A stretch of 64,000 bases of DNA from Bolinopsis microptera (Eukaryota > Ctenophora > Tentaculata > Lobata > Bolinopsidae): positions 4,547,001 to 4,611,000 of the forward strand of contig NC_087073.1 in assembly GCF_026151205.1 (NCBI RefSeq). The letters are read 5' to 3'. Under the pieces are notes generated by a model, which was given only the letters and a program-made list of their open reading frames with translations, ran no database searches and had not been told where the DNA came from. Positions within the stretch are counted from its first letter, which is position 1. Each line of letters starts with the position of its first letter. Of the stretch, positions 1-13,400 are shown piece by piece. Made by a program: the position numbers and the translations under genes.

Positions 1-2
1 CA

Positions 3-3000
3 CTGGAGACGAACTATGCCACAAAGACCCAGTTTGTTCACGATCTAGAGCAACTAAGAGGTCAGATAGATGCTCAGCAGCTCCGAGCAGAGGAGGCTTT
101 CAAAGCGTACCACGTGATGATAAAGATTATATATGAAGGGGTAATCCAGTCTCTACAAGGAGGATCCTTCTCTCTGGTCTGGAACACGCTGGTGAGTACT
201 GCCCACTTTATTTCTGTGCCCCTGCTACTTGTCTGCCAAATGTTCAAGCTTTTTAGCTACGTGTTTCAAGTCTCGGACAATTCCCCCGACTATGATTTTA
301 ACAAATCCCCGAATGATCAATGTGGTCTGGCAACAGTTTGCGATTCTGTAAAATCTCTCTAGTACGATATGAGTTCGTTCCACCAACACCCAATATACTT
401 GGTTAAAGAGAACCCTCCAGAAGCCCGATACAAAAGCTTCTTGTGCAATGCCCTGGTAAGTATTATATCGTGTTTGTTTGTCTTCTCCTCTGATCAGACC
501 TCATTAAGTGGATATAGAAATACAGGCTGGACCAGAAATAACTACTTATGTGCACACCTCCAATAGCTCACGTAAATCTATTTCTTGTCTAATTTTCAGA
601 TTCATAGAAATTATCGTAATATTTCGGACCAGTGGGTCAGATATGAGTTGCAATGCCAGCAAGAGTAAAAGTCAACTTAGAACACCTTCGCACGGATTTA
701 ATTTTAGCGAAGGCATAATTTTTTTCAGTCCACTTTTCCGGCTTTTTTATGTGTAATCTGTAAATCTAAATGTGTTATTAACTCGTAATTTTTGGATGGT
801 ATTTCATTGTTTATTTTGATGTGTTCCTTATTTTAATTTTATCTTTATACATTTATTTTGCCTCAGGATTATTATATGTTTCAGCACGATTCATATTAAG
901 TCAGACATTTCATTTGTTATTAGTCTTTTGCATGTTTAATTCATGTTTAATTCCTGTTTAATTCCTGTTTATGCCTGTTTATTCCTGTCTAGAATAAGCT
1001 GGCTGCAAATCAATGTTTGCAGCAGATTCCTAAGAACAGAAAAACAAAAAGCCGGTATACTGCATAGATACTCATGTCCAGTGACTAGATGAAGTGAACT
1101 TACCTTCCACAAGCAAATGCCTGGATTAAATTTTAAAATCCTGTGAGAGATATTCGAAAATAGAATACTCAATCTAACTATTGCAGGTGACGTATGAGAC
1201 GATTATCTTCAGCAGATATCAGCTTTTCTTGATAGAAAGTGTTGGGGTGATGTACTTTATGAACGGCACCATCTCCCTTGATATTCATTCGCTGTTCATC
1301 GGCGCTCTCAAAGTATTCCAAACCTGCCAATTTCTGGACATTTTATTTGACCGTTTTTCGAGGAGAAAAGTTTTTATTTTTCATCTTATTAATCACTAAC
1401 ATCTCAACTGTTTTCAGCACACTAACAGTTAAATTTAAATGATTACCAAAATAATCGATAAACTCCCCAGCTTCACGACTACTCGCTACAGTTTTCACAG
1501 ATATATGGCGGGGATACCATCCGGTCTAAGATATACCAGTCTCTCATCAAATACAGGTACTACTATTAACCTTATTCCCACTTCAACTAGCTATAGATAT
1601 TCAAGTTGGTAAGTAATGAATGCATACAGGTTATTACCAATTGTCACTGTCACGTGTTGTTCTCAGCGGTGACCTGCGGACGCTATTAAAGCAGATAAGA
1701 GGTAATGCTCACGTTGAGCAGTCTCACAAAATAGCGCTCTTTTGGATAAACATCGGAATGTCATACGACGAGGTAAGAAAGTTGATCGAACAAAGAGTGC
1801 CTAAAAACAAGACAAGAGTCAATACTAACAGATACAATACGCTAGGCTTTCGGAAGTTTTGCATCAATAGAATATTTCGCCAATTAATTTTCAGCTGTTT
1901 GTTGACGCCGAGCATTCAGTTAAGTTAGGAAACAAACTACTGACTATAAAATAACATTTCAGCACATAAAGTCAATCCAGGACAGCGTAGCCGCGTCTGT
2001 TAACGAAAAGATGGCTTCAATGATAAAGAAAGCTATTCTTTATCAGTACGCTACAGAAGTAGTTCTTATCATCCTGTGCCTTATCTTATCTGTGTTTGCT
2101 GTAATCGACATCAGGAAAATAAAACAGATTTACCTGTACTTAAAGGTAAGAATAATGTAATATAATGTCTATTGTTTATGTAACTGGTAACGTACGCGCA
2201 ATAGTTGGATCTCTACACTTTCATATTATCAGATCATGTTCATAATCTCAAAAACTCAGCGCATATGCCTGTTTATTAATTATTCATCCACCACAAACAA
2301 TATTGATAGATAATCGTGGTAAGAATTTGCAATCAGCTTAAGTGTTTTGAATTGGGTATTGATAGGGAGCAGTAGGCAATGTAGCGCTCATAAGACATTA
2401 TTGAGTATACACATTTAACACAACTCACAACACAATAATCCTGCAGTCACAAAGTGAGCGGACGAAGGTAACCATGAGGGTGCTCAAGATACAGAAAGAC
2501 AAGTCAGAAGCGTTGTTGTTCAGGATGTTACCGTACAGTGTGGTGAGAGAGCTCCGGAAGTGTCGGGAAACTAGTAATCTATACGTGGGCAGCTATCAGA
2601 GTGCAACTGTTCTCTTCGCTGATTTGGCTGATTTCCAGGTTTGTACACTGTATATTTTGATTTGTGAAACATGCGGCTGAATCTAAATTGATCTTTACCT
2701 TATTAACGACACGGTCCATTCTGTGTTCGATATCTAAAGCTCCCTCCCCTCCCATGACAGCGGCTAGCAGCTAGAGATATGAGTCCGTTTGCGTACGTAC
2801 GATTCCTGGAGACATTCTACTCGAGAATCTCAGAGGTACTGGAGTCTCACAATGTAAACGAGATTGAGACTGCTGCCGGGGAGTGTCTAGTGGTTAGCGG
2901 ACTCCCTGATAGGATACCCAAACACTGCTCCGAGGTATCTCTAACGTTATCTTCCTTTTTCTCCAGATAGCACTCACACACCTCCCCTTCTTCTCCAGAT

Positions 3001-4278
3001 AACAATCACACCCTTCCTCTCTCCTAAGTTAGCACTCACACCCTTCCTCTCTCCTCAGATAGCACTCACAGCGCTAGGACTCCGGAGTGTAATGTGTCGA
3101 GGACTTCAACTCGGAGTCCACGGAGACTTTGTGTGTTTCCGTCTTATACAGGGTATAGCTACTGGACCAGCCGCAGCTGGCATAATTGGGGTTAAATTGC
3201 CGAGGTTTTGTGTGTTCGGCGATACGGTCAATACTGCCGCTAGGATGAAATCTACTGCTATTGGTGAGAATTTTACTGTCATATGTTTTCAATGCCTTTT
3301 ACTTTTGGCTTTCTAGAATAATTTTATGAAGGCTTTCATGGATCTCTTTTTGATGAAACCTGAGTTTTAAGAGACACTGTATTGCCTATTTTTCAGGTAT
3401 GAGGATTCAGATTACTGATGTATGTTCGGAAGTTCTTGAAGAAGAATTCATAGTTTCCAAACGAGGCGTCATCTTCGTGAAGGTGAAAGAAGAGTACTAA
3501 TTATTAACTTATTAATGCTGGTTACAATACTACATGCTCAATGCTCATCAGCCTAACATTTGAATAATATAGTGTTGGTACTGGCAGCATGAACACAATC
3601 TTGCAAATGTCAATATTTTCTTACGAAAAATTTAGGATTCCGATTCAAACCATTTGTGCCTGATCTTATCTGGTTAAAAGTGTATCTTACAAGAGACACA
3701 AGGAAATATTTAAAACGTCTCGGCAGGGTAAAGGAGAGATGGAGACTCACTGGTTAATTGGAGTCCGGAACAGCAACGAGGACCTAACAAACTACAACAG
3801 CAGTAACAGCAACTCTGGTTCCAAGATGGCTTCAAATGCCAACAGAAAAAAACGGAATAGTTGGGCAGAGCAACCAAAAGAGCAGCCCAAATCTAATGTA
3901 GGTTCCCTATTAGAGAGAGGGATGTCATATCAGTATTAGTTATCATGAATTTTTTCATTCCACCTCTTGACCTTTTAACTCCGTAAAACCCACAAATCCA
4001 GATTTACCAGAGCTCTTTCCTTTACAAACTCGGTAATAAATCGGGGTTTAAATGATGTATGCAGTTGATTCCCATTTGAGTTCAGTCGTCCACATCTTAT
4101 AGTTATTCCAAATGCGGTGCCTAAAGCTTGTTAGCTGTTCAGCAAGGGATGAACCATACACTTACTTACAATAATGGTACTAACACTAATCTCTCAGGGG
4201 CGAGAGCAAACAGACGATACAAAGTCTAAAAACAAGCCCAAGACAGGGCGTACTAACGGAGGAGTGAATGGCCGCTAA
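3..4278 (+). CDS. Receptor-type guanylate cyclase with NIT-like sensor domain, 5' partial
   Basis: Converts GTP to cGMP at the membrane; in this family an extracellular NIT-like four-helix sensor drives a cytoplasmic cyclase. Exons: 3-191, 363-455, 1187-1312, 1501-1556, 1667-1772, 1963-2145, 2447-2638, 2761-2934, 3059-3263, 3397-3482, 3727-3897, 4198-4278. Phases join without a stop, giving about 553 residues; the N-terminus lies before the window. Residues 1-190 are helical and NIT-like; about 212-236 form one membrane helix; about 255-290 are the signalling helix (LLFRMLP motif); about 300-470 are the cyclase domain ([26 protein letters not shown]). Guanine-selecting Glu351 and Cys424 and the catalytic Asn431 and Arg435 are present. 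The second metal-binding Asp is replaced (Gly355), so activity is uncertain. The tail is Ser/Asn- and Lys-rich. The boundaries of exons 4 and 5 are the least certain. Confidence 0.82.
2935..3058 (+). repeat. Tandem copies of a 3' splice site in cyclase intron
   Basis: This 124-base intron holds three imperfect copies of the segment that makes the true acceptor and exon start: a pyrimidine run, CAG or AAG, then ATAGCACTCACA or a close variant. Copies are centred near 2967, 2999 and 3030, and the used site is at 3058. Use of the first copy would lead into an in-frame stop after eleven codons. Confidence 0.75.
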
Positions 4279-6445
4279 ATTGTAACCCCCTCTCTTTCTC
4301 TTTCACATCCTCTTCAACCGCTTATTATACAACTCTTCACACAACTGAACTCAGGACATTAGCACTCTGATATTTAACCTAGAGCTGCTGTGATTGGTTA
4401 TCATGGCACTGTGAGAAATTAGCGACCAATTAGTGACCAATTAGCGACCAATGTGTTTGATTAATGTGGTTACCAGTCTGTTTGCATAATATGTAACAAC
4501 TAATCCTAGTTTTCAGTAGAGTTGTTGTAACTTTAGTCTTTTCTCGTTAATTTCAGATGTTTTAGTTAGATTGTAACGTTGAAAATCCAGTTTAATGTGA
4601 TACAGACAACTTAGTTGTTTTCGGTTTTTGTAACACAACCAATGCAATGGTTAATGATTGATTTCATCGTGACACCACATTTGAACAGAAAAAAGGTATC
4701 CCGGGATATCACTCAAATTAATTTGAATTTGAATTATGAAACTTACGATTTCATCTCAGATTTGTATTCTAAATTAAATTCCAACTGAAAAATATCTCAC
4801 GTGAAGTTACAATCAGTATTTTAAACAAACCAATTGGGGGTCGTTCATTCGTCCTTGATAACTGCTCTAAGTGGCATAGTGCTATCCCTTTAATATCAAT
4901 TGAATATCGGAAAGAACCAAAAGAAACTAAAACACGGCTTCATTTCATGCAAAGTAATCGTAGCTGCTGGCCAACCGGATTACATCAAGCACGCTATGTA
5001 TAAACAAGGAGACAATATCCATTGATAAACCTTGTAAGCACAGATATATTTTTCGTAAACAGTCTTGAACAGAATATTGTTGCTCTTTTCCAGTCATCCA
5101 CTTTTAAGCTTCATTCTATCAGCAATTTTAAATCTTTTAAGAAGTAAAAATCCCGTACTTTACTCAAGTTTTAATACGTTGCCTGTTTGAGTTGCCACCC
5201 TGTTCACTTGATTCGTGTTAATCGAAGCCATCTACTGAACATTATCATTATGTCTAGTTCTACTGACACAGCTTATGTTTATTTTAAACTATTATTAAAA
5301 GTTATTATTCAGTTCCACCTGATCAAACTAAGATTTTCTGAAGCAGCTCAGTTTCAAGATTCTTACCGCTTCGCCCTCATTTCCTTGCGATCATTGAGAT
5401 AGCTGTTTTATTTGACAATTGCATAGTTTACACAATCAGTACCACCTACTTTACCGCGAACTTGCAGTTGTACTTCTCAAGATATGCGTTGCAGAGAAAA
5501 ATGTGAACGTTTCGTGCTCATTTTCAAGCAATCTGCCTGTCTTTTCATCGACTTCTTATTAATTTGATGTATATATTAGGCTAAAACTAGACGGCACAAG
5601 GCATATTCATATCTGGTATTCTTAGTGACTTCGAATAGCACTTGACAGAAACCTAGTAATGAACAAAGAGACTCTTATTTCACAGTGCAATGTTGGTAAA
5701 GTTCATTGTTCCATCTGTAGTCTATGTTGGTAGTCTGATTTCTATAGGAGCGGTATTTAGATGGGTCCTGCAGTGAGTAGCTAGCTAGAATCTAGATTAT
5801 ACATACCAAACGTTTTCTGCCTGTTAAAGCCAATCAAGAATTAAATTCCATTTTCTTGAAGCTGAAGTTCACTTTTGGATTTTCTGAACTCAAGATTTAG
5901 CTGTTGATCAATAAGTTCAGATCTATGGATCGAGTTTCTTAACGTACGAATTATAATCTAGAGCGTTAAAACGTGATCACGTTTAAACTCGATTCTCGAG
6001 CCCTCTTTACTGCCAATGAATAGAATTGCCGTGAGATAACGTCTAAAGTTGGCAGAAATGTATTTGTAAAGTCGTGAGCAATTGGACAGACACTTATCAT
6101 GCAGTCATCGCACGTCAAAACTTCATGCATGCTGAACGAAATGTGACGTAATAAATTACCATAAAGTTAAACTACTTATTATATTTCAACATGGCAATAT
6201 TTTATTTCATGTTTTAATTTATCAAATTTTAAGTTTCTTAAGTTGATGACTTCTCGACAGTCGACTTGCATTATCACGTTTGTGCTTCAAGTTTTGTCTA
6301 CAATCAACCGATCAAGCTTGTTTTAAAGACCATATAATTTTTATAAACAGTGCAAGTTATGCATCAAGTTGTTTAATTTTAATTAATAAGTAGTAAGTAT
6401 AACTCTTTAAGTTTGCTGAAGAGTTGCATAGCACAGCAGGTGAAT
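4279..6445. other. Intergenic region between cyclase and next gene
   Basis: AT-rich non-coding sequence. It should contain the 3' untranslated region of the cyclase gene, then the promoter and any 5' non-coding exon of the next plus-strand gene. A short tandem run of the unit GACCAATTAG lies near 4422-4452, and a fragment resembling a MITE end (GGGGGTCGTTCA) lies near 4847. I see no convincing exon. Confidence 0.5.
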
Positions 6446-8965
6446 ATGAAGAAGCGAGGACTGAAGGACCAAAAGGCTCAAAGAGCCAACATGCGTGCGA
6501 CTGACAACAAACAACAGTTCATGCAATCGCTTCAGAACCTTCAGGTATTATTACCTAAAAATCATTTAAATTTAAGCAAGAAAACAATTTGTTGATTTAG
6601 GGGTCGTTCACATATTATTATTACGTAATCATCCGAAGGGGGAGGGGGTTTCCAAATGATTACGCGAGTTAAATTTTGATACAATAGCTACTGCTACATG
6701 TATGGTAAAACTGATTACGGAGGGGGTGGGGGGGGAAGGTGGTGTAAAAATTGTCCAAAAAGTGATTACGTAATATGTGAACGACCCCTAATCAACATTA
6801 TCAACAAGGAAAATTATTTGCCTATATTTTTAATATGCACAGAGAAAGCGGATCTGCCAGCTGGATGAGGAAATGATGGTGATTAGAAGAGACTTGATGA
6901 ACATGAACTCCCACCAACCAAACTACTTTTTAGAACCCAGTAGACCGAACTCTGCTCGACAATCCAGCAGGTATGGGGCAACCCTTGTGTGTCAGATTGA
7001 AGGGGTAGCGATAAGCTACCTCTTCAGTTCAATATAATGGTTTAAATTAAAAAGCCGCCCAATTTAGCAATCTTATAGAAAACGTACTAATTGCATTTGC
7101 TGTTGCAGGCTCATATTATTTCGCTCGCCGAAAAATCATTGATGCGTTTTCCGTTGTTTTTACCTAAACCCTTTACACCAACCCTAAATCTAGTCTGATC
7201 TAATCATAACAGCCCGAAGCTAACCATAACTCTTAACACAGCCCTAACCTTAATCGATCGATTTTGTGTTTCAGTTTTACTAGCCTGTCACGTGAAGCAA
7301 ACCAGTTTGTTGCCCACAACTCCTCAGGGAAGCATTTTTACCTTACGTCACGGTCATAGGTCATAGGATCAGCGTTTCTAAAAAGTACATGCAGCGTCGA
7401 TGTACTTTCACACCCTCAGGGCCTTTTCACGAGATTATTTAAAACTATGGGCGAGCGATTTAGTAGGAGCAGCATTTGCATGTACATTGTACAAGCAGCA
7501 ACAGCAATTATAGCAATGGCATCCTGTAAACGTAACACAGCCTGCAAATCTTGCCCACCAAAGACTGCAAAGTGACAGTAAAGCATTCAGGCAGAATCAG
7601 AGGTCGAGGCCTGTGTCGAGACATCGAAGTCTAACAGTAACGATCCCCAGCGCTCGACCAACAACTGCTCCAGAGACAAGGGACCGGGATCTATCTCGAC
7701 ATGTCTCCCGGGACAAGGACCTGTCTCGTGAAACTCCCGGGAACTCGTCAAAAAAGCTTCATCCGGCTCTCTGCAGTCACAGATCTCACAAAACGTTAGT
7801 CATTTGTAATTTATTAAGAATAAGACCCTTTGGTGCATGGCTAAATATTGCTAATGTCACTTCACGATCAAAGCACTAATGGACGTTGCCCAATACTGTT
7901 ACGATTTCGACCTTTAACCGTAAAAAGCAGCGTCTAACTGCCATAGTGCCAAGCTAATAGATTTAGATTTTGTCTAATAATTAATATTTCAGTCGGACAG
8001 GAGCAGAGGTGGGAATGGAAAAGGTCCAGTTGTCAGTCTAGATCAGTGTCCAGAAGCAGTGGCCTCAGTCTCCTCCAGATGGAAGAAAGGCAACACCAGA
8101 GTGAAACTGGGAGCAGTTCAAATCATGACACGTTCTCACCAAGAAGCCAAGAAGAGAATCGAGTCAAAACAAGACTTCTCTGCTAGTGCCGAGCTTGACA
8201 CGATAAAATCGATCAGCAAGTGGCTCAGTATCAAGGTATGCAGAAGAATGGCTGAAGTTTTGCTGGCGTTTAACTCCCTTTTCCAATATAGCCATTTTAA
8301 AACATCACTTACATGAACTGTTACTTGAAAACAATATCATTCAAACATCATAGTCTAATAATCAATAATGTAATTGTATGTATCCTCAATCCTGTTAAAA
8401 GTAACCAATCGTCCAGAAAATGGCGGAGCAGCCCAGGGGAATCCCACCAATAGCAATGAGATACGTTCACTCCAGGCATAAAGACTGGAAGTTTGACCTT
8501 CCCACCTTCATGGAGAAGCAGTTTCCTCCAACTAATCTAAAGCAGAGTTTGTCCCAGAAGAAATCATGGAAGAGCAGAAAAAGTGCTTTAATGTAAGTTG
8601 AGTTGTGATCTAAACCCAATACAATAGTGTTAATATGAATCCCATGTCCCTATATTACTAAACATTTTACAACCAGCCACCACTACAGTACACTAACAAC
8701 ACATCTCCCAGAACATGACAGCAGCTAGAGCACTTCTCAAATTCAAGAGGAGACTAAACACTTTCCGAGCCAAGACAGAAGAAGAACGCCAGGCCGAGAA
8801 GATGTGGGAAGATTTGAAGAAGGTCAGATATCTGAGGATACCTGGACAAGCGACAGAATCCCGATCTATTCCTACACTCCGGATCTCGGCCTCAGCCGGC
8901 CCGACTCAATGCTTGACGATTATATGAATGAGGAAATCACTTTAGTGAGAAGAAAATCTGTTTAA
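6446..8965 (+). CDS. Unidentified basic, Arg/Ser-rich protein, six exons
   Basis: I do not recognise the family. Exons: 6446-6544, 6843-6970, 7579-7794, 8001-8235 (or from 7993), 8417-8592 and a last exon near 8702-8965. The chosen ATG is followed by a Lys/Arg/Gln-rich helix (about residues 1-60). Next come repeated Ser-Arg and Asp-Leu-Ser-Arg segments (about 75-140), suggesting a disordered phosphorylated stretch, then a basic helical part and a short motif with HKDWKFDLPTFMEK. The last exon is ambiguous. One frame gives a charged helix (EEERQAEKMWEDLKK) ending at 8927. Another, open to 8965, ends in an acidic tail (SMLDDYMNEEITL). Joining both needs a frame change. The composition would fit a cytoskeletal or ciliary coiled-coil protein, but that is only a guess. 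Confidence 0.55.
6600..6788. mobile_element. 189-bp MITE with GGGGTCGTTCACA inverted ends
   Basis: The left end GGGGTCGTTCACATATTA mirrors the right end TAATATGTGAACGACCCC, and a TTACGTAATCA block follows on both sides. It is flanked by TA on each side, as expected for a Tc1/mariner-type target. It sits in the first intron of the gene at 6446-8965 and codes for nothing. Confidence 0.8.
7115..7478 (+). mobile_element. Short copy of a repeat family with GGGCGAGCGATTTAGTA ends
   Basis: Intronic. The sequence from about 7170 to 7478 matches 60110-60400 in the same orientation, including a degenerate CCCTAA-like core, AGCCTGTCACGTGA, GGGAAGCATTTTTACC and the end GGGCGAGCGATTTAGTA. A mirrored CGCTCGCC lies near 7121. 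It looks like an internally deleted relative of the element at 59425-60410. Confidence 0.6.
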
Positions 8966-10424
8966 TTCTAAAAACGTGTGGGAGTTCAGTGACTTACTTC
9001 GAGAACGTGATACTTGTCACTTTTATAACAATCTCACTCATTTCCTTTGTGGTCATTACTCTTTATGTTTGATATTTGCATATCGAAAGATCGCGGATTT
9101 TTCTCAGAGGTCTTGTTATTGAATTTTGTTAAATTTCTCAATATATAGTTAAACAGGAAAACTACAGTTATTTTTGCAAACGATTCAGCACGGACAATCA
9201 AATTAACATAAATTATAATAAATAACTTTGTTTTAAAGCTCTGTGATAGCTGAAAAGAGCAAATCTGGGAATCTTGTCAGTATCAAAACAGCACTGTCAT
9301 TTACAAAAAGCATTGGTTCACGATTTTAAAAAACCCCTTGTTTTAATAAAGCGTCTGGACTAAACGCCTGAACGATTATTCACTGTGAAATTCCACTCAC
9401 TCACAACCACACAAATATCACGCCAAGCTTCTCTTGCGTCAACACTGTCTAGCAAAGTAATGAAACTTTGGCTAGTCCCTCTTTAACCCAACTTACAATT
9501 ATTTTGTAGCTGTTTTGTAGAAATCTACCCCTTAAAAATAGACAACACTCAGTCTCCCCCCAATAATGATAGCAGTTGTTACGCAACTGAGATATACATT
9601 ATTCTATACTTTTAAAACAACCGGCTAATTAACAACCTAAGAAAAAATGATTTAGGAACGAAATTCAACGAAAACAAATAATTTTGTGCCCACAACAACA
9701 GCTTGAAAACAATGAATTTACATATAGTAATTGCCAATAGTTATAAATAAAACAGTCGAAGAACGCTGCCCTGATCTGTTGAACCAAGAGTCAAATTTCC
9801 GAGTAAGCTAACAGTTCATTTGTATTCTGTTGGACAGAGAGAGAGAGAGAGAAAGAGAGAGATATTGAGAGAGAGGGCGTCCCTTAGTCAGATTTACCAA
9901 GATGGGTGTCCTTGGTATAGTCAATCTATAGTGATGATATTTTCGTTGTCTCTACTCCGACTACGAGAGGTTGGCACCTTTTTGAGGGGGTTAGTTGGGG
10001 GCGCAGGGTGTTGTTTTGTGATTGATTTTTTGTGCGCCAGGCTGACCTGCTTGTTGTTCTAATTGATATCGATGAAAGTGCCGCATCTTGTTCAGCTCTC
10101 GCATGAAGTTTGTGAACGCGGGCTGAAATATAATCACATTTAGGATAGAGTTAACAAATTTCATCTATATTCATTATGATTTCATACTGAGACCATACAT
10201 GAACATTGGACGATTAAGGTATACAATTTTCATCAGTTTTAACTTTGTCAATGGCCACCGATCATTTATTATGACCTATACTAAAAACTGATGAACGAAA
10301 TCTACGTAGCTGAAACAATCCATACATTTAGGATGTCATTAATGAGCCCATGTTATTTTCTTTCAATATAAGCACAACATTGGTTTCAACTCGTATCAAT
10401 TAAATGCAGAAGTGAGGTACTTAC
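8966..10424. other. Region between convergent genes
   Basis: AT-rich sequence that should hold the 3' ends of the plus-strand gene ending at 8965 and of the minus-strand gene whose last recognised exon is at 10425-10474. A GA-rich microsatellite lies at 9835-9876. I could not assign a terminal exon for the minus-strand gene here. Confidence 0.45.
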
Positions 10425-13400
10425 ATCTCCATCAGGAATGCTGTTCTGACACATCGACATGAGAGTCTCGAAACCTGAAACATGATGATTAGCTTTAAGA
10501 TTGACAATGAAATTCTGGCGGGAACTGACTACTGAGATCGGAAGGAAATACGATTAATTTTAGCGGGCCAAGCGCTATCCTAATATCTGGTGCTCTGACG
10601 GACGCGCACATATTTTGTGCGCGCGTGCGCGTGATAACTGCAACGGAAGCGCACTAAAATCCAAAAATATTTTGTCGCGGTCGACGTTTAGTTCCTATTT
10701 TAACGTTAAGCCAGAGGGTACCAGAAACATAGATGATGGGGGCGAGCTCGACAAAAATGGGGGCAGATACTAATCAGACACACATTTTTAGAAAAACAGC
10801 CAGAGGGAGTGTTCTCGGTTTTTGTGGTTCAGCTATAATAGAGTAATCATCACACGGTGGTTCCCACCTAAGAAGTGAAATTGAAAACGTAGCGCGCCTG
10901 AAACGTCGCGCGCCTGAAACGTCGCGCAGCCTGAAAGCTGACAATGTCAGCCGCGCCGAAAGCTTTCATAAGGTTTCAGTAATCGCGTCTGCGGCAAATT
11001 AAAATTTTTAAAAATTTGCCAGTAATTTTGTCACAATTTGGCGACGGGAATATGATGGCATTGGGTTTCGGTTAAAAAACCACCAGATATTAATGGAGTA
11101 CAAGATAACGTGACTGAAATTGGCGAAAACTTGTTTAGCCCACAGCAATTGGAAATGTCGAGTTTTCGAAGCTTTGATACATTTAATGATAAACACGATT
11201 CTTTTAGCGATAAAGCTATTCAATCAATACATGAAAAACAAGCAAGGCATATAATCGAATGAAAAATTAATTTGACCACAGTCCTAGTGCCATGTCCGCA
11301 AGTGTACTTGTCCCCTGTTGAATCCATGAGCATTGGGACATTAGCAGGACCATTGGTTTTTGGGACATTAGCGGAAACTAAGTTTACGAACTCAAGTTAC
11401 CGAAGCTTGATGACTAAATGATAAACACATATTCTTTTAGGCCGATAAAGATATTAAATCAAATACGTGAAAACAAAGCACAGTATGATAAATAAATAAA
11501 CATTAATCTTAGTTATTCCTTTTGGGTGATAAGATCACCGTACAACAGCAGTTCACGCAACATTGGCCGTGTGGACGGCTTGTCACTTGTGCGAGGCATT
11601 TAAAAAACACGTTCTTGAAAAGTACACGTGTTAGTCAAAACAATACATGCCGTTCTACAAAAATAATTACAAGTGGAAAATTACCCAATCTTTAAAAATA
11701 CTCTGTCTACAAATACAAATACACGTGTAACAAAATACTGAAAGCACATATCAGGCCTATATTTGGCCTAAATTTGAAGTGAGTTAAGTTTTAGAACCCT
11801 TTAAAAGCATTCAAAAATTCAAATTCTTACCATTCTGAGAGGATTGGATGCTAAAACGATGAGTAATCGTTGATCAGGACTCTAATTATTCAGGTTTTTT
11901 ATAAAAACGCCAATAGAAAAATTGCGATGATTTTTTTATCGGGATCTTCCAGGAGATTCTATGTACTTCCAAAGTATAGCATCCATTTTTTTTTCAGGTG
12001 TATTCGAGGAATGGTCTAAGCTTGTTTATGTATGCAGTTTCATTGACCTAATACAAACTGATGGAATTTAAGTGATTAATCTGTCGGGGTGGTATTTTTT
12101 ATGCAGATAAAGACTGAGTTGTGGTCTAAGGATGGGGAAGCCATAACTTATCTCTAACTCTGGATCTCAATCGGGTTGACCATAACATTAATAGTGCCTA
12201 TCTTGTTCCTTGTCCCTCGTCGCCCAGAATCCCCAAGATGGTTAGGCAAATCGTCGAGGGACAAGCTGCGTCCGAAAGCCCGGAAGGAGGGTTTCAATCA
12301 GTTTCCAGCCTGTAATGAACAGTTTTTCCACAGACTCTCATCATTATACAATTAATAAATAAAGGCTGACTATGCTGGACCTGTTCGTATGATAAAATTA
12401 TTTAAAAAATAAACCATGTTTCACCACTTTGGAAACGTGTCACAGACAACAGCCTCAATTTTTAACGGTAAACATTCCTCACTAAATAACGGACCCAGTT
12501 TTAACAAAGTCGGAGTCAATTTGGAGGAGGAGACTGATTCTTACTTACCGTCTGCGGCGTCCAACGTGATATCCGCAAGAATTCTGCAGATGCACACAAG
12601 CATTTCAGAATCCAGCCTTATCCACCTCCTCATTTGTGGTCAGTGACCAGATCTTCCATTTTCCTATATAGTTGTCCGAAACGCACTCATGACCTCCTGC
12701 CTCTGAAACAGTGTACATTCATTCTACATAAGGTTCTACAAAAGTTTTCATTTTTTGCGATGACACTTTACAGGAAAATACAGGAGAACAGCTCAAAGAG
12801 CACAATCGTATTCTTGATCAATTCATACAAAACAATCAGGAATGTCTAATCTAATTAATATATGTTTCTGAATGTCGAGGCTACAATTTATTATTTATAA
12901 TTCTGTGACGTTTCCAGTACCTGGATAACCTAAGTTTGTCATCCGGCTAGATTTTGACACGCCCCCCTGTACGCTTCATACATAGAGCATGAAGGAAAGG
13001 CATCGTCACCGACAATTATAATTGACTCTACCAGTCGCTCCTGAAAAGAAGACGTAAACATTATATTAATTAAGTATCTTACAGCCTAGATAGCCCCACA
13101 GATAAGCTCATATTTTTATGTCACTAAAGATGCAGACCATGCGCCTGTTTGTAGCGCCCAAACCATCTCCCCATCAAGCCCCCCCACAAGTTCCGAAAGC
13201 GGGAGCGGGGTTAAATTAAATTCTTTCTATGAACACACCCTGTTTTCATTGTTAAAACGGTAATCATGTTCAGGGCTGGATTCCGGTAAAGTATTTACTG
13301 AGTTAATGAAGCCTCGAGCATTTGTTAATTCACGAGTGTTTCGCATATTATCATCAGTTCTTACCTATCTCAGTCGGCAGAATCTCAGCGGCAGGTATAA

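Noticed and set aside
12416-12646. 76-codon plus-strand frame
   Set aside because: It is antisense to the exon at 12549-12616 and the start of the introner-like repeat.
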